The notes beneath the pieces were generated by a model. That model did not search any database. It had not been told where the DNA came from and was given only the letters and a program-made list of their open reading frames with translations. The position numbers and the translations under genes are program-made. DNA of 64,000 nucleotides from Teratosphaeria epicoccoides (Eukaryota > Ascomycota > Dothideomycetes > Mycosphaerellales > Teratosphaeriaceae): NCBI GenBank assembly GCA_021401465.1, contig JADDMT010000001.1, forward strand, positions 248,001-312,000. The letters are read 5' to 3'. Shown here one piece after another: positions 43,129 through 52,660 of this stretch. The number at the start of each line of letters is the position of its first letter. Position 1 is the first letter of the stretch.

Positions 43129-44887
43129 ATGAAGACTGACAACTATCTGTCCCTCTGCCTCGAGCAGGCTGCCAAGTCGCCGTTGCACTACCGCCATGGC
43201 TGCATCATTGTGCGCGGCGGTAAGGTCATCGGCCAAGGCTACAACGACCACCGCCCCGGCTTCGATGGTGGAGCTCTCAAGACTGGACAGCTCGCCGGCG
43301 GTGCGCTCTGTGGGCCGGCAATGGCGGAATTGAAGGAGAAGCTCAAGAAGCAGAGGAAGCCCAATCAGCAGCAGCAGCAGGGCACTGGCAACGACAGCAC
43401 CTTCACGCCTTTCGAACGCACCGGCGGCGGACACCTCGCCAACACGCCGCTGAGCATGCATTCCGAGATGATGGCTATCCATTCTGCCCTCGCCGCCTCC
43501 TCCACCGTGTCGTCCACGGCCTTCTCGCAAGAAAAACCGTGCTTCAAACTACCGCGTGGTGATAAACGCAAAGCGCGACTACGTGCCGACGTGCTCAAAC
43601 GGTACGTCGACACCGTCTGCGCGACCGCGGCCTCTTCCGGCCAAGCGCAGGTTCAAAAGTGCGGTTTTGAAGCGGATCCACGTCAACCAAATTGTCCACC
43701 ACATGGCCGACCACAACAACAAGGCCAAGGAGGAGGACCACAACGGGGTGGATCGGGACGACGAGGAGGACAACACGAGAACGCGAGCGCAGCCACAGTG
43801 GAGTACTGTGCAGCACGTGGTGAAAGAATGCCAAAGGGCGTTTCAGGCGCCGCGGAGTGGAGGGAAACATCATCATCATCAGAAGCAGAAAGAGAAGAAG
43901 AAGAAAGAGAAAGAGCGCGAGAACGGGTATCAGTACGACCGGTATGGACAACAGACATCGCCAGAGTCACAGGCACAGCTATCTGCGTTTAAGTCGAGGA
44001 GAGGCAGGAAGAATGATGTTGACGATTGGTCACGAGGTCATGAGTATGAGTCTATGGCGCATGAGGTCATGAAGAACATGTCACGAATCGCTTGCAGTTC
44101 TGCTGCGGGAACCCACGGCGATCTTGGTCATGGCAAGGGCAAGAAAGACTACAAGCGAGTAAGTCAATTCACGGACGGATGTTCAAAGATCGATGTTGAT
44201 CAATCACAGTCCGGCAAGATGAGATTGTGCGAGCCGCCGCAGCCAGAGCCAATGCTGCTTCCCAAAGGGCACGCCAGTCTATCTACCGCCGATCGCAAGA
44301 AGCATCCCAGACTTCTAGGCGCAGACCTGTACGTCGCGCGCCTAGGCTGGAACAAGTGCCGAGATCGGCACAGGAATGCGGTGGAGGGGCCACAGCCTCC
44401 AGCACCTGCTCGCCTACCTCTGGGTCCGTTGCACAGCGGCCGGAGTCGCGACGACCCACCCGAGTCCCTAATCTCGAGCGCAGCTTCGCTATCGTCTACC
44501 ACCAGCTCAGGCGTAGGCTCTCTGCACGACGAGCTGCTCAATCCTGCTCCCCGTCCCTCGCACCCCAGCACTCCAGCACACTCAACCTCCTGCTCCCTCG
44601 CCGCCTCCTCTGTCCGCGAGTCCCGCCCGTGCTACCGCTGCATCAGCTACATGCACTCCGTCGGCATCAAGCGCGTATTCTGGACCAATGACGATGGAGT
44701 CTGGGAAGGCGGGAAAGTGAGGGATTTGGTGGATGCATTGGATGACAGTATGGAGAGTGTGGCTGAGGGAGGGCCATTGGGAAATGGGGTGTTCGTTACG
44801 AAGCATGAGGTATTGATGTTGAAGAGGATGATGGGGAATGGAGGGAAGTGTGGTGTAGAGTCTTACGGGAGGGGTCCGATGTGTTGA
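43129..44887 (+). CDS. Cytidine deaminase-like protein with a very large insert
   Basis: Three exons: 43129-43601, 43651-44158 and 44210-44887; introns of 49 and 51 bp. Total 1659 nt, 552 residues. The N-terminus (MKTDNYLSLCLEQAAKSPLH, CIIVRGGKVIGQGYND) and SMHSEMMAIHSAL at about 109-121 form the first half of a CDA-fold deaminase, with HSE in place of the common HAE. The matching zinc-binding PCxxC motif (PCYRCISYMHSVGIKRVFWT) comes only at about residue 467. The roughly 350 residues between are mostly low complexity: QQQQQ, HHHHQKQKEKKKKEKERE, Ser/Pro-rich, with one ordered patch GADLYVARLGWNKC. Family knowledge: zinc deaminases act on nucleosides, nucleotides or tRNA. The substrate here is unknown. 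The second intron is 51 bp without a stop, so it could be retained. Confidence 0.75.
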
Positions 44888-44895
44888 GGATGCAT

Positions 44896-45996
44896 TCAGT
44901 CTCCCATGGCTTCTTTCCACTTTCCGCTCCAAGTCGTGAATTCGTCTTCTTTCCCGTCCCAGCTTAGACTCAGTCCTTCTGCAACGGCGCTTGCCCCGGC
45001 GACGCACTTCTCCAACTGCTCTCGAGCACTCTCCTCATCTAGGTCATAGAAGCAGCTAGCCAGTTCATCGACCTGATGCGGCAACTTCTTCAGCCCCTCC
45101 AATGCCTCATCAAGCCTCTCAACACTCGAAGCACCGCTCTTCGCAGCCACAACATCGCCTCTATACGTCTTCAACCTCCTCTTAACCACCGCACTATACA
45201 ACAACACAACCCTCTTCAACCTCCCCTCCGCCTCCCCCACCAACCTCACCAACTCCGGTCGATCCCTCGGCATACTATTCGCGGCGTTGAAAATCTCCTC
45301 AATGCTATCTCCATCCTCGTCTACACCCTCATCATCACTCCCCAACAACTCGTCCTGCCCTTCACCCTCCAAGTCTTCTCCATCCTTCCACTCCCGCAAC
45401 TCTTCGATAGCATCTTTGATGGTGTCTCTCCACTGCACCGCCATTTGCACCGCGAGCCCCGCAACCCCTAGCCTCTCAAATCCGATGAGCGCATCGCAAG
45501 CTTCCCAAACGACACCAGTGGAATTGAGGCTGCTGCGTTTCCGGCGCTCATTGCCGCGAGCTGCGGAGCCAAATTCTTTGAGAAGAATTTCTAGCTCCCC
45601 GAATACTCTCTGGACTCTCCATTGAGCTTCTCGGAGCATCGTACTGCCCCAGGTCGCTTTTTCCTGCTCGCAGATTTGGACTGCGGAAATCATGGCGGGG
45701 AGGCATGTGGAGGAGAGGTCTTTGATTATTCGCTGGACCGCGGAGGTGGAGAAGGGGGCGTTGATGGAGAGGAGAGAGATTTTGGTTGTGTGGGCTTTGA
45801 GAAGTTTGGCGGAATCGCGGAGGACGGTGAGGGGGTTTGGGGCGTCGGGGATGGGGTTGATGGGGGGAATGGTGGTTATGGTGGTGGTGGTGGTGGTGAA
45901 GGGTTTGAGGGAGGTTGAGAATTGGGCGAGGAGAGCGAAGGTTGAGGATAGGGTCTCTTCGAGGGATTCGGTGTCTGCTGGCGCCATGTTTGGCAT
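44896..45996 (-). CDS. Cyclin-D1-binding protein 1-like (CCNDBP1/GCIP) protein
   Basis: Single exon, 366 residues, almost entirely helical. The first 50 residues include a Thr-rich run (PFTTTTTTITTIPP). Conserved-looking blocks are LRDSAKLLKAHTTKISLLSI, STCLPAMISAVQICEQEKAT, VQRVFGELEILLKEF, VWEACDALIGFERLG and, at the C-terminus, LKKLPHQVDELASCFYDLDE. An acidic linker (SDDEGVDEDGDSIEEIFNAA) sits in the middle. This matches the fungal members of the CCNDBP1 (GCIP/DIP1) family. The animal protein binds cyclin D and helix-loop-helix factors; the fungal role is not established. Two close starts exist (45996 and 45987). Its 3' end lies 8 bp from the stop of the convergent deaminase-like gene, and its start is 125 bp from ARP6. 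Confidence 0.8.
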   Translation of the reverse strand: MPNMAPADTESLEETLSSTFALLAQFSTSLKPFTTTTTTITTIPPINPIPDAPNPLTVLRDSAKLLKAHTTKISLLSINAPFSTSAVQRIIKDLSSTCLPAMISAVQICEQEKATWGSTMLREAQWRVQRVFGELEILLKEFGSAARGNERRKRSSLNSTGVVWEACDALIGFERLGVAGLAVQMAVQWRDTIKDAIEELREWKDGEDLEGEGQDELLGSDDEGVDEDGDSIEEIFNAANSMPRDRPELVRLVGEAEGRLKRVVLLYSAVVKRRLKTYRGDVVAAKSGASSVERLDEALEGLKKLPHQVDELASCFYDLDEESAREQLEKCVAGASAVAEGLSLSWDGKEDEFTTWSGKWKEAMGD

Positions 45997-46121
45997 GAAG
46001 TGCTTGAATGTCGTTGTGTTGCAAGCCGTAGAAAATTAAGAATCACATGCAAGTTCTCATGACTCGCGAACATATGTCGAAACTATCCCTCTAAAATAAT
46101 AAAATTGACATTTCCCCACAC
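45997..46121. promoter_or_regulatory. Compact bidirectional promoter, CCNDBP1-like / ARP6
   Basis: Only 125 bp separate the two divergent start codons, so the 5' leaders and core promoters must be very short or overlap. No specific element is claimed. Confidence 0.55.
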
Positions 46122-47584
46122 ATGGCTCGCACGAAGTCATTGCCCAATGCCACCGCCGCTCTCGCAGCCGGCGAGCTTGCTCCTCGCACGCTCATCCTCG
46201 ACAATGGTGCACACACGCTGAAAGCCGGGTTCGCAGCTCCCGACACACCTCCCAATGCCCCGACGGACTGCCATGTCATTCCCAACAGCATTTCCAGATC
46301 GGACCGCGATCGCCGCTCGTACATCGGTGCAGAGTTGTCAGAAGAATGCGAAGACTATGGCGAGCTCAAGTACCGTCGTCCGGTAGAGAAAGGGTACATT
46401 GTCAATTGGGAGAGTGAGAAGGCGATATGGGAGAAGACGTTCCTTGCTGGCTATGGACAGAAGAGCGCGAATCGAGGTGGAGTGGGTGACTCGTTGGTGT
46501 GTGAGCCGGCAGAGACGAATTTGGTGTTGAGCGAGGCTCCGAATGCGCCTGCGGCGCTGCAAAGGAATTGCGACGAGATGGTGTTTGAGGAATTTGGGTT
46601 TGGAGCGTACTTGAGGTGTCTAGGTCAGCCTTGGTCTGGAGACAGTGTGCAGTAATTCTGGACGGATTGCTGATGGTTGATACAGCGCCGACACTTAGCG
46701 CATATGCTCCTTCGCCCTTTCCAAACACAATTGCTTCATCTGCTGGGCTGCCTCTGGAATGTCTGCTGTTAGTGGACGCTGGTCACTCTCACACGACCGT
46801 CACGCCGCTCTACCAAGGACGACCATTCCACCCTGCCATACGGAGGCTGGAGATTGGTGGCAAAACCTTGACGAACCAGATGAAGGAGCTCATCTCCCGC
46901 ACCTTCGACGTGCACAAGGAAGATCACATCGTCCAGGAGATCAAAGAAGACGTCTGCTACGTCTGTCCGAGTTCCCAAGACTTCGCCAACCACTTGGAGC
47001 GAACGTGGAAGGGGGGCCGCTACGATCCTCGGACTGTTGATCCGAGTATTGTGGTTGACTACATTCTTCCTGACTACGAGACTATCAAGCGAGGCGAGTG
47101 GAGAAAGCACGATCCAAGGGTGAACCTCCGCAACGCTGCTCTGGGTATCGGGACGCAGGACGGGAGGAGAGAACACATTTTGACAATCGGCAACGAGCGC
47201 TTCACCGTTCCCGAGCTACTTTTCACACCGTCTGACATTGGCATGCAACAAGACGGCATCGCAGCCACGATCTTACAATCTTTCTCTGCGCTCCCTGCAG
47301 GTCTCAAGCAAGCCTACTTGGCCAACATCGTGGTCGTAGGCGGCACAGCAAATATTCACGGCTTTGCGGACAGGCTTGAGGCAGAGTTGCGAGGCATGGT
47401 AGAAGATCATTTGCTGATCCGAGTGGCGAAGGCAGGTGACGTGGTGAAGAATGCCTGGCTGGGTGGTGCGAGATTGGCACAGAATAAAGAGCAGCTCAAG
47501 AGAATGGTGGTCACGAAGGGCGAGTATGACGAGAATGGGGCTGTGTGGGTGCGGAGGAGGTTTGCTGGCAAGGCCGGACGATGA
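46122..47584 (+). CDS. arp6: Actin-related protein 6 (Arp6)
   Basis: Two exons: 46122-46623 and 46686-47584; a 62-bp intron (gtcagc...gatacag). Total 1401 nt, 466 residues. The N-terminal actin-fold phosphate-binding part reads TLILDNGAHTLKAGFA. Arp6-type blocks follow: ETNLVLSEAPNAPAALQRNC, MVFEEFGFGAYLRCL joined across the splice to APTLSAYAPSPF, and LLLVDAGHSHTTVTPLYQGR; NIVVVGGTANIHGFADRLEA is the adenosine-binding region. Arp6 is a core subunit of the SWR1 complex, which replaces H2A with H2A.Z in nucleosomes. The length is slightly above the yeast protein (438). The donor is GTCAGC, weaker than most in this window, but the junction restores the frame and family alignment. Confidence 0.93.
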
Positions 47585-47767
47585 CCGTGAGCTCGATAAA
47601 GGACGCCGATCCGGCTTCTGATAGAGCTCGCATAGATGTACTTGTATTGTAGCATTATATGTGTTTCAGCGCCCATACGATCTGCCGGAACATGCCGAGC
47701 TGGCTTCAACCTCCATCCCGTCACCCAAACTTCAAGCTTTCGCGCTTCCACATTCGATGACGATGTG

Positions 47768-49294
47768 ATGCTTTTCGCTCGGACCTGCTGGTGTCGAGCC
47801 AGTAGGCATGTCTCCCAGAACAGCCAATTCCGCCTCTACACGGCGTCTGCATCGCGAAGATCCGCCCTGAACGCCGTCGTCCACCAGGCCCATGCTGCCC
47901 AACATGGATGGTCACCACCCACCTCCTCCAGACTGAGCGGCAAGACCATAGCGATCAAAGACAACATAGTCACCGCCGACCTCCCGACCACCGCTGCCTC
48001 CAAAGCTCTGGGAAACTACACCTCCCCCTTCGATGCGACGGTCGTGCAGCTCCTCCGCTCCCACGGCGCTCTCATCACTGCCAAAACGAATCTCGACGAA
48101 TTCGGCATGGGGTCGCATTCCCAGCACTCCCGCCACGGCCCTGTGCGGTCCCCGTTTTCCCGCAACGGCAGAGCATTATCTCCCGGTGGTAGCAGCGGAG
48201 GCAGCGCGGTGGTGGTTGCGACGGGAGGTTGCTGGGCAAGCTTGGGCACAGATACAGGTGGCAGTGTCAGGTTGCCGGCGGCGTGGTGCGGCGTCGTGGG
48301 TTTCAAGCCGAGTTACGGGCGCGTGAGTCGATGGGGGGTGGTGCAGTATGCCAATTCGCTCGATACGGTGGGAGTGATGGGGCGGAGTGTGGAGGTTGCG
48401 AGGAGCGTGTTTGGGGTCTTGGATGGGTGGGATGCGCGGGACCCCACGAGCTTGGGACGGGCGGTGAGAGCCAGGCTTCCTAGACAAGGAGGCGGGGAGA
48501 AAAGGAAGAGTCTGCGAATCGGGGTCCCGATGGAATACAACATCGCCGAACTCTCCCCCGTCCTCCGCCAGTCCTACACCCGCACCCTCCACGCCCTGCA
48601 ACGCCACGGCCACGCCGTCCACGCCGTCTCCCTCCCCACCACCCGCCAAGCCCTCTCAGCCTACTACGTCCTCGCGCCCGCCGAAGCCTCCTCCAACCTC
48701 GCCAAATACGACGGCACGCGCTACGGCCACCGCACCTCCGGCCCGGACGCCGCGCCGAAAGTGAATCTCCCGCTCTACGCGCAGACACGGGGAGAAAGCT
48801 TCGGCGCGGAAGTCAAGCGCCGGATTCTGCTGGGCGCTTACACGCTGAGTTCGGAGGCGATAGACAATTACTTCATCCAGGCGCAGAGAGTGCGGAGGTT
48901 GGTGCAGCGGGATTTCGACCGGGTGTTTGCTTTGCGGAATCCGCTTCTTGACTCGTCTGCTGCTGCTGCTGCTGGAGCGGATGAGGAGGGAGGGAAGGTG
49001 GATTTCCTGCTCACGCCTACGGCTCCGACTTTGCCGCCTAAGCTTGAGGAAGTGGAGAGGCAGGCATCGGTGGAGAGTTATATGAATGACGTGTTTACCG
49101 TACCGGCGAGTTTGGCGGGTTTGCCTGCGATTAGTGTGCCAATTCAGCTGAGTGAGGTGGAGAGGGAGGGGCTGGATGAGGAAGATGTGAGGACGGTGGG
49201 GATGCAGGTTATCGGGCAGTTTGGTGACGACGATGCTGTGCTTGATGGGGCTGAGGCGCTGGAAGAGATGCAAGCAAACTGCTCAGGAGTATAA
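47768..49294 (+). CDS. gatA: Mitochondrial glutamyl-tRNA(Gln) amidotransferase subunit A
   Basis: Single exon. From ATG 47768 it codes 508 residues with an Arg/Ser-rich leader (MLFARTCWCRASRHVSQNSQ) suited to mitochondrial import; the frame also has an ATG at 47636, but that adds no conserved sequence. The amidase-signature catalytic triad is visible: Lys in IAIKDN, Ser in LSPGGSSGGSA, and Ser in TDTGGSVRLPA. Further GatA blocks are KTNLDEFGMGS, YGRVSRWGVVQYANSLDTVG and LLTPTAPTLPP. GatA releases ammonia from glutamine for the GatCAB/GatFAB transamidation of Glu-tRNA(Gln) in mitochondria (yeast Her2). No fungal GatB partner lies in this window. The C-terminal tail is Glu-rich. Confidence 0.92.
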   Translation: MLFARTCWCRASRHVSQNSQFRLYTASASRRSALNAVVHQAHAAQHGWSPPTSSRLSGKTIAIKDNIVTADLPTTAASKALGNYTSPFDATVVQLLRSHGALITAKTNLDEFGMGSHSQHSRHGPVRSPFSRNGRALSPGGSSGGSAVVVATGGCWASLGTDTGGSVRLPAAWCGVVGFKPSYGRVSRWGVVQYANSLDTVGVMGRSVEVARSVFGVLDGWDARDPTSLGRAVRARLPRQGGGEKRKSLRIGVPMEYNIAELSPVLRQSYTRTLHALQRHGHAVHAVSLPTTRQALSAYYVLAPAEASSNLAKYDGTRYGHRTSGPDAAPKVNLPLYAQTRGESFGAEVKRRILLGAYTLSSEAIDNYFIQAQRVRRLVQRDFDRVFALRNPLLDSSAAAAAGADEEGGKVDFLLTPTAPTLPPKLEEVERQASVESYMNDVFTVPASLAGLPAISVPIQLSEVEREGLDEEDVRTVGMQVIGQFGDDDAVLDGAEALEEMQANCSGV

Positions 49295-49489
49295 ATGATT
49301 TCTCTCAAGTGGGTGGTCCAAACCTCCTCTGTCGTAAGACACACACAGCAATCCACTGCGCCACAGTATGTATACCCTGATCAGACCCGTCCTGTACAGC
49401 CCCCAACCTTCCCAGGCCTTAAGCACCCCCCAACCCCCGACCCCGCCCCAAGCTCCAGGATCCTCTCCACCCAAAGCTCTCCAGGCACC

Positions 49490-52218
49490 TTACAACCTAA
49501 CCCCGGCCCCGATCCCCCTCCCCCGAAACCACACCACCTCCTCCCACTCCCCCACCCTCACGCCCACCCACGCAAACGCACTCAACCTCAGCCTCCCCCC
49601 CAAAGCCCTCTTCACAGCCTCATACCCCACTCCGCCCAACCGCCACGCCACCGGCAACCTCGGGCTCGTGACGCCCTCGCCCTGCTCGTCCACCGGCGGC
49701 ACCGCAAAAGGCGCCTCATACTCGATGCGCCCCACCGCGTCGCCCTTGTAGAAGGCCGTCGCGTTGATCGACGTCACGAAGAGCGTGGTGTGCGCCAGCG
49801 GGGAGAGCAGCGTGAACGTCGCGGTGGACGAGAGGAGGTGCATCGTCGCGTCTTGGATGAAGCGCGGGCGCTCGTCATCGGGGTCTGCCGGGTCGTGCGC
49901 GGGCGGCGGTCGCAGGCGCGGGGTGGGGAGGTCGAGGGGGAAGGCGGCGAGGGCACGGGAGAGGAGGGGCTGCGCGGGGATGCTGCCGGCGTGCATTTGG
50001 AGCGTGAGGGTGGTGTTGCGCCCGGAGATGTATTGCGAGAGGAGTTCGCGGCCGGTTTCGCGCGCGGCGGGGCCGCCGGAGCGGGACGGGTCGTACATGG
50101 CGGTGATGAGGAGATTGCGGTTGGGTCCGGGGGAGATTGCTAGGTTGCGGGCGGTGGCGTGGCCGAGGAGGGAGCCGTTGGCGAGGATGTGGATGTCGAT
50201 GTATGGGATGTCGGCGGAGTAGGGGGTCGGGTTTGTGATGTTGATGAGGGCGGAGAGGTTGAGGCCCGTGGGTGTGGTGTCTAGGATTTTGAGGTCGAAG
50301 ACTTGGGGCTTGAAGCCGGAGGTGAGACCTTTGCCGGGGTGGGAGGAGATTGCTGTATGGGAGACGGGGGATATTTTAGCTTGGGGATCGCTATCTGAGG
50401 TATTTACAGTTGAAGCGGGAAGTGCTATCATCGCGTTGTGACGCAGGGAGACGCACCGTGGCATCGTAAGGTTATGCATTAACATGATCAAGAGAGGGGC
50501 GACGTACGCTTCACGGGCACTCTTCCCTCTGCGGGTATCTTCCTTGCCGTGACGGCACCCAGAGCCGTCTCGACCTCGACGTCGACTTCAGCCTTGATGT
50601 CCATTACTACGCCCTTCTTGCCGAAGAGCAATGATTGAATGACGTCGGTGAAGACATCCTGGTCGGAGATCCGCAGTGGAGCATCCTCGACTGAGCTCTC
50701 CACCATTAACATTGGGCCATGGTCCTTGCTGGCTTCAATCCGAGTGCTGTTCGCCTTCTGCCACCTGCGCAGGTCCAGGTTGCCCAGCTTCTTGCCTTGG
50801 TAGAATACATCTGCATCCGCTCTCACGCGGCCGACAGAGATATTGAAGTTCATCTCTCCTGGAAGAGCTACCAGCGCGTTGACTTGTGCAGAGATCCGGG
50901 GATTCGCCGCGTCTGTGCCCGGCTCAGCGAACGGGCTCGGTAGACTGAAGTGCGTGTCCGCCAGACTGAAGTTCTTGATGAGATGACCAAAGGTCTTTCC
51001 AGGAATGGGTACAGGTACACTGATGTCGGCCATGAGATCCGTGATCCATTGCGGCGTGTGGAGCTGATCGGATGATGAGCCTTGAACATAGACAGTATTG
51101 TCTTCGCCATGAATATATCTCCCAAGAATCACGTCCAAAGGTGACTTGTGAGACCCAGGGCAGTCCTGCGTGAGAACAGTGGGCAAATGGTGTACTACTC
51201 CAGTCACATTCAGCTCGACTTTCTGCTTGGGTGCAATATGAAGCTCATGCGTCTCCGCATCCACGAGTTTGATGTAAGGTTCGTCCTTTTCGCAGTTGTC
51301 GACCAGAACACTGAACGCCAGCGGCGGTACGGTAAAGTCCACCGGATAGTCGTTCATGACCACCAAGCTCACATCCGCTGCCATACCGCTGCCACCATTC
51401 GGCAGCTCAACCTCGTGCACATTGAGCTTCTTGATATCATATGCCGGGATAGACGGTATGTCCTTGTTCGCAAACAGCATCTCCTGCACAATCGTCTGCT
51501 TGCCCAAGCTGACCATCCCGCTCCTGAGGGGCACGTCAGCCTTACCCAACACCCTCAGCTGCCCCAATCGTCCATCAACCCAGTCCAGGGCAATCCTCCT
51601 AATCCCGTCCGGATCACCAGGCTGCAAATCGCTCAAGAAATCGACATGCGTGGTATGCCCGCTCCTCAAATCGACCTTGATCCCCGGCACACGCGCAGTC
51701 CCCAACACCACATTCCCATACTCCGGCAGACTGACCTCGACCTCGCTCTCGCCACTCTCAGCCGCGCGTGCGACGAACGTGAAGAACCTGCCCAGATGCC
51801 TCACTGGTTTCCGCTGGACTCTGCGAGCATCCATCATGAAATCTCCTTGCACACGCGCCCGCACACCAGTGGACGTGAAGCTGTGGATCGACAAGCTCGT
51901 CGGCTTGAACACGACCGCCTGCTGCGCATACTGCTCCACGGTGCTCGGCGCGATGAATGCGAAGACGATGATGACGACCACCAGGACGCATAGCAGCAGC
52001 AATGCGACCAGGCTGGGCCATCGTCTTCGCTGGCCCTGCTTCCCGCCCTCGTGCAACGACGACAGCAGCGATCGTCTCGCCGATGTCTGTCGCTGGGGCT
52101 GACTCTGGTCCGCCGCCGCCTCTGGCTCTGCAGATGGGAGCAGGGGGGTTTGTTCTGTGGGCGCATCCTCGACGTCTTCCTGCGCCGGTCGTCGGCCTCG
52201 ATCCGGCACGTCGGCCAT
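49490..52218 (-). CDS. Tag1-like DUF3712 single-pass membrane protein
   Basis: Two exons: 52218-50508 and 50352-49490; a long 155-bp intron (gtacgt...catacag). Total 2574 nt, 857 residues. The cytosolic N-terminus of about 90 residues contains a dileucine-type signal (TEQTPLLPS). One membrane helix follows (SLVALLLLCVLVVVIIVFAF), then a large lumenal part with repeated LEA14/DUF3712-like beta domains (VVFKPTSLSIHSFTSTGVRA, SLVVMNDYPVDFTVPPLAFS, LSALINITNPTPYSADIPYI). Fungal relatives are often labelled pre-rRNA processing protein; the budding-yeast relative Tag1 is a vacuolar-membrane protein involved in terminating autophagy. The dileucine plus membrane layout supports a vacuolar location, an inference. 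The second exon is very GC-rich. The upstream frame lacks an ATG beyond 52218. Confidence 0.82.
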
Positions 52219-52325
52219 TGTGTTTTTAATGGTGATTGCCGGAGCCGCCGAGGTGTCGCGCCATCCACACAATGACTGATGCGTCCCTCACGAGGCGAAA
52301 GTCAACGGGTCGGGTCGTGAGTGAG

Positions 52326-52397
52326 TGATTGACCAGGCGCGATTGATTAACCCGGGGTGATTGATTGCTTAATCCCGAGTAAGTGATTAATCGGGAG
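52326..52397. promoter_or_regulatory. Cluster of TGATTGAT/TTAATC elements upstream of the Tag1-like gene
   Basis: Within 72 bp: TGATTGA (52326), GATTGATTAA (52341), TGATTGATTGCTTAA (52358) and TGATTAATCGGGAGTG (52384). TTAATCCCGAGT and TTAATCGGGAGT stand close together. The cluster lies about 110-180 bp upstream of the start codon. The cores resemble homeodomain-type sites; function is inferred. Confidence 0.5.
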
Positions 52398-52660
52398 TGT
52401 CCGATCGGTCAGAAAGTGCCTGATAGCCATGAAGATGCGGCACCTCCTCCCTCGTTATGGCTGATCGACAGCAGGCATGCCGCGTGGCGGGAGGCGGGAC
52501 GTGGGGCCAGGCCGCCAGGCAAGCTTTAAGTGGTCCGTGCTGAGCACTCTAGAATTAGAGCACATGTACAGAGTGCATATTCCAAAATGAATGTCCCGAG
52601 TTTGTACAGTATGCGCAGAGGATCGTGTCAAGATGCCCCGTCAACACTACCTGACATGAT

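Noticed and set aside
49295..50143. 282-codon + strand frame after gatA
   Set aside because: It is antisense to the GC-rich second exon of the Tag1-like gene; the Arg/Pro/His-rich sequence is a shadow.
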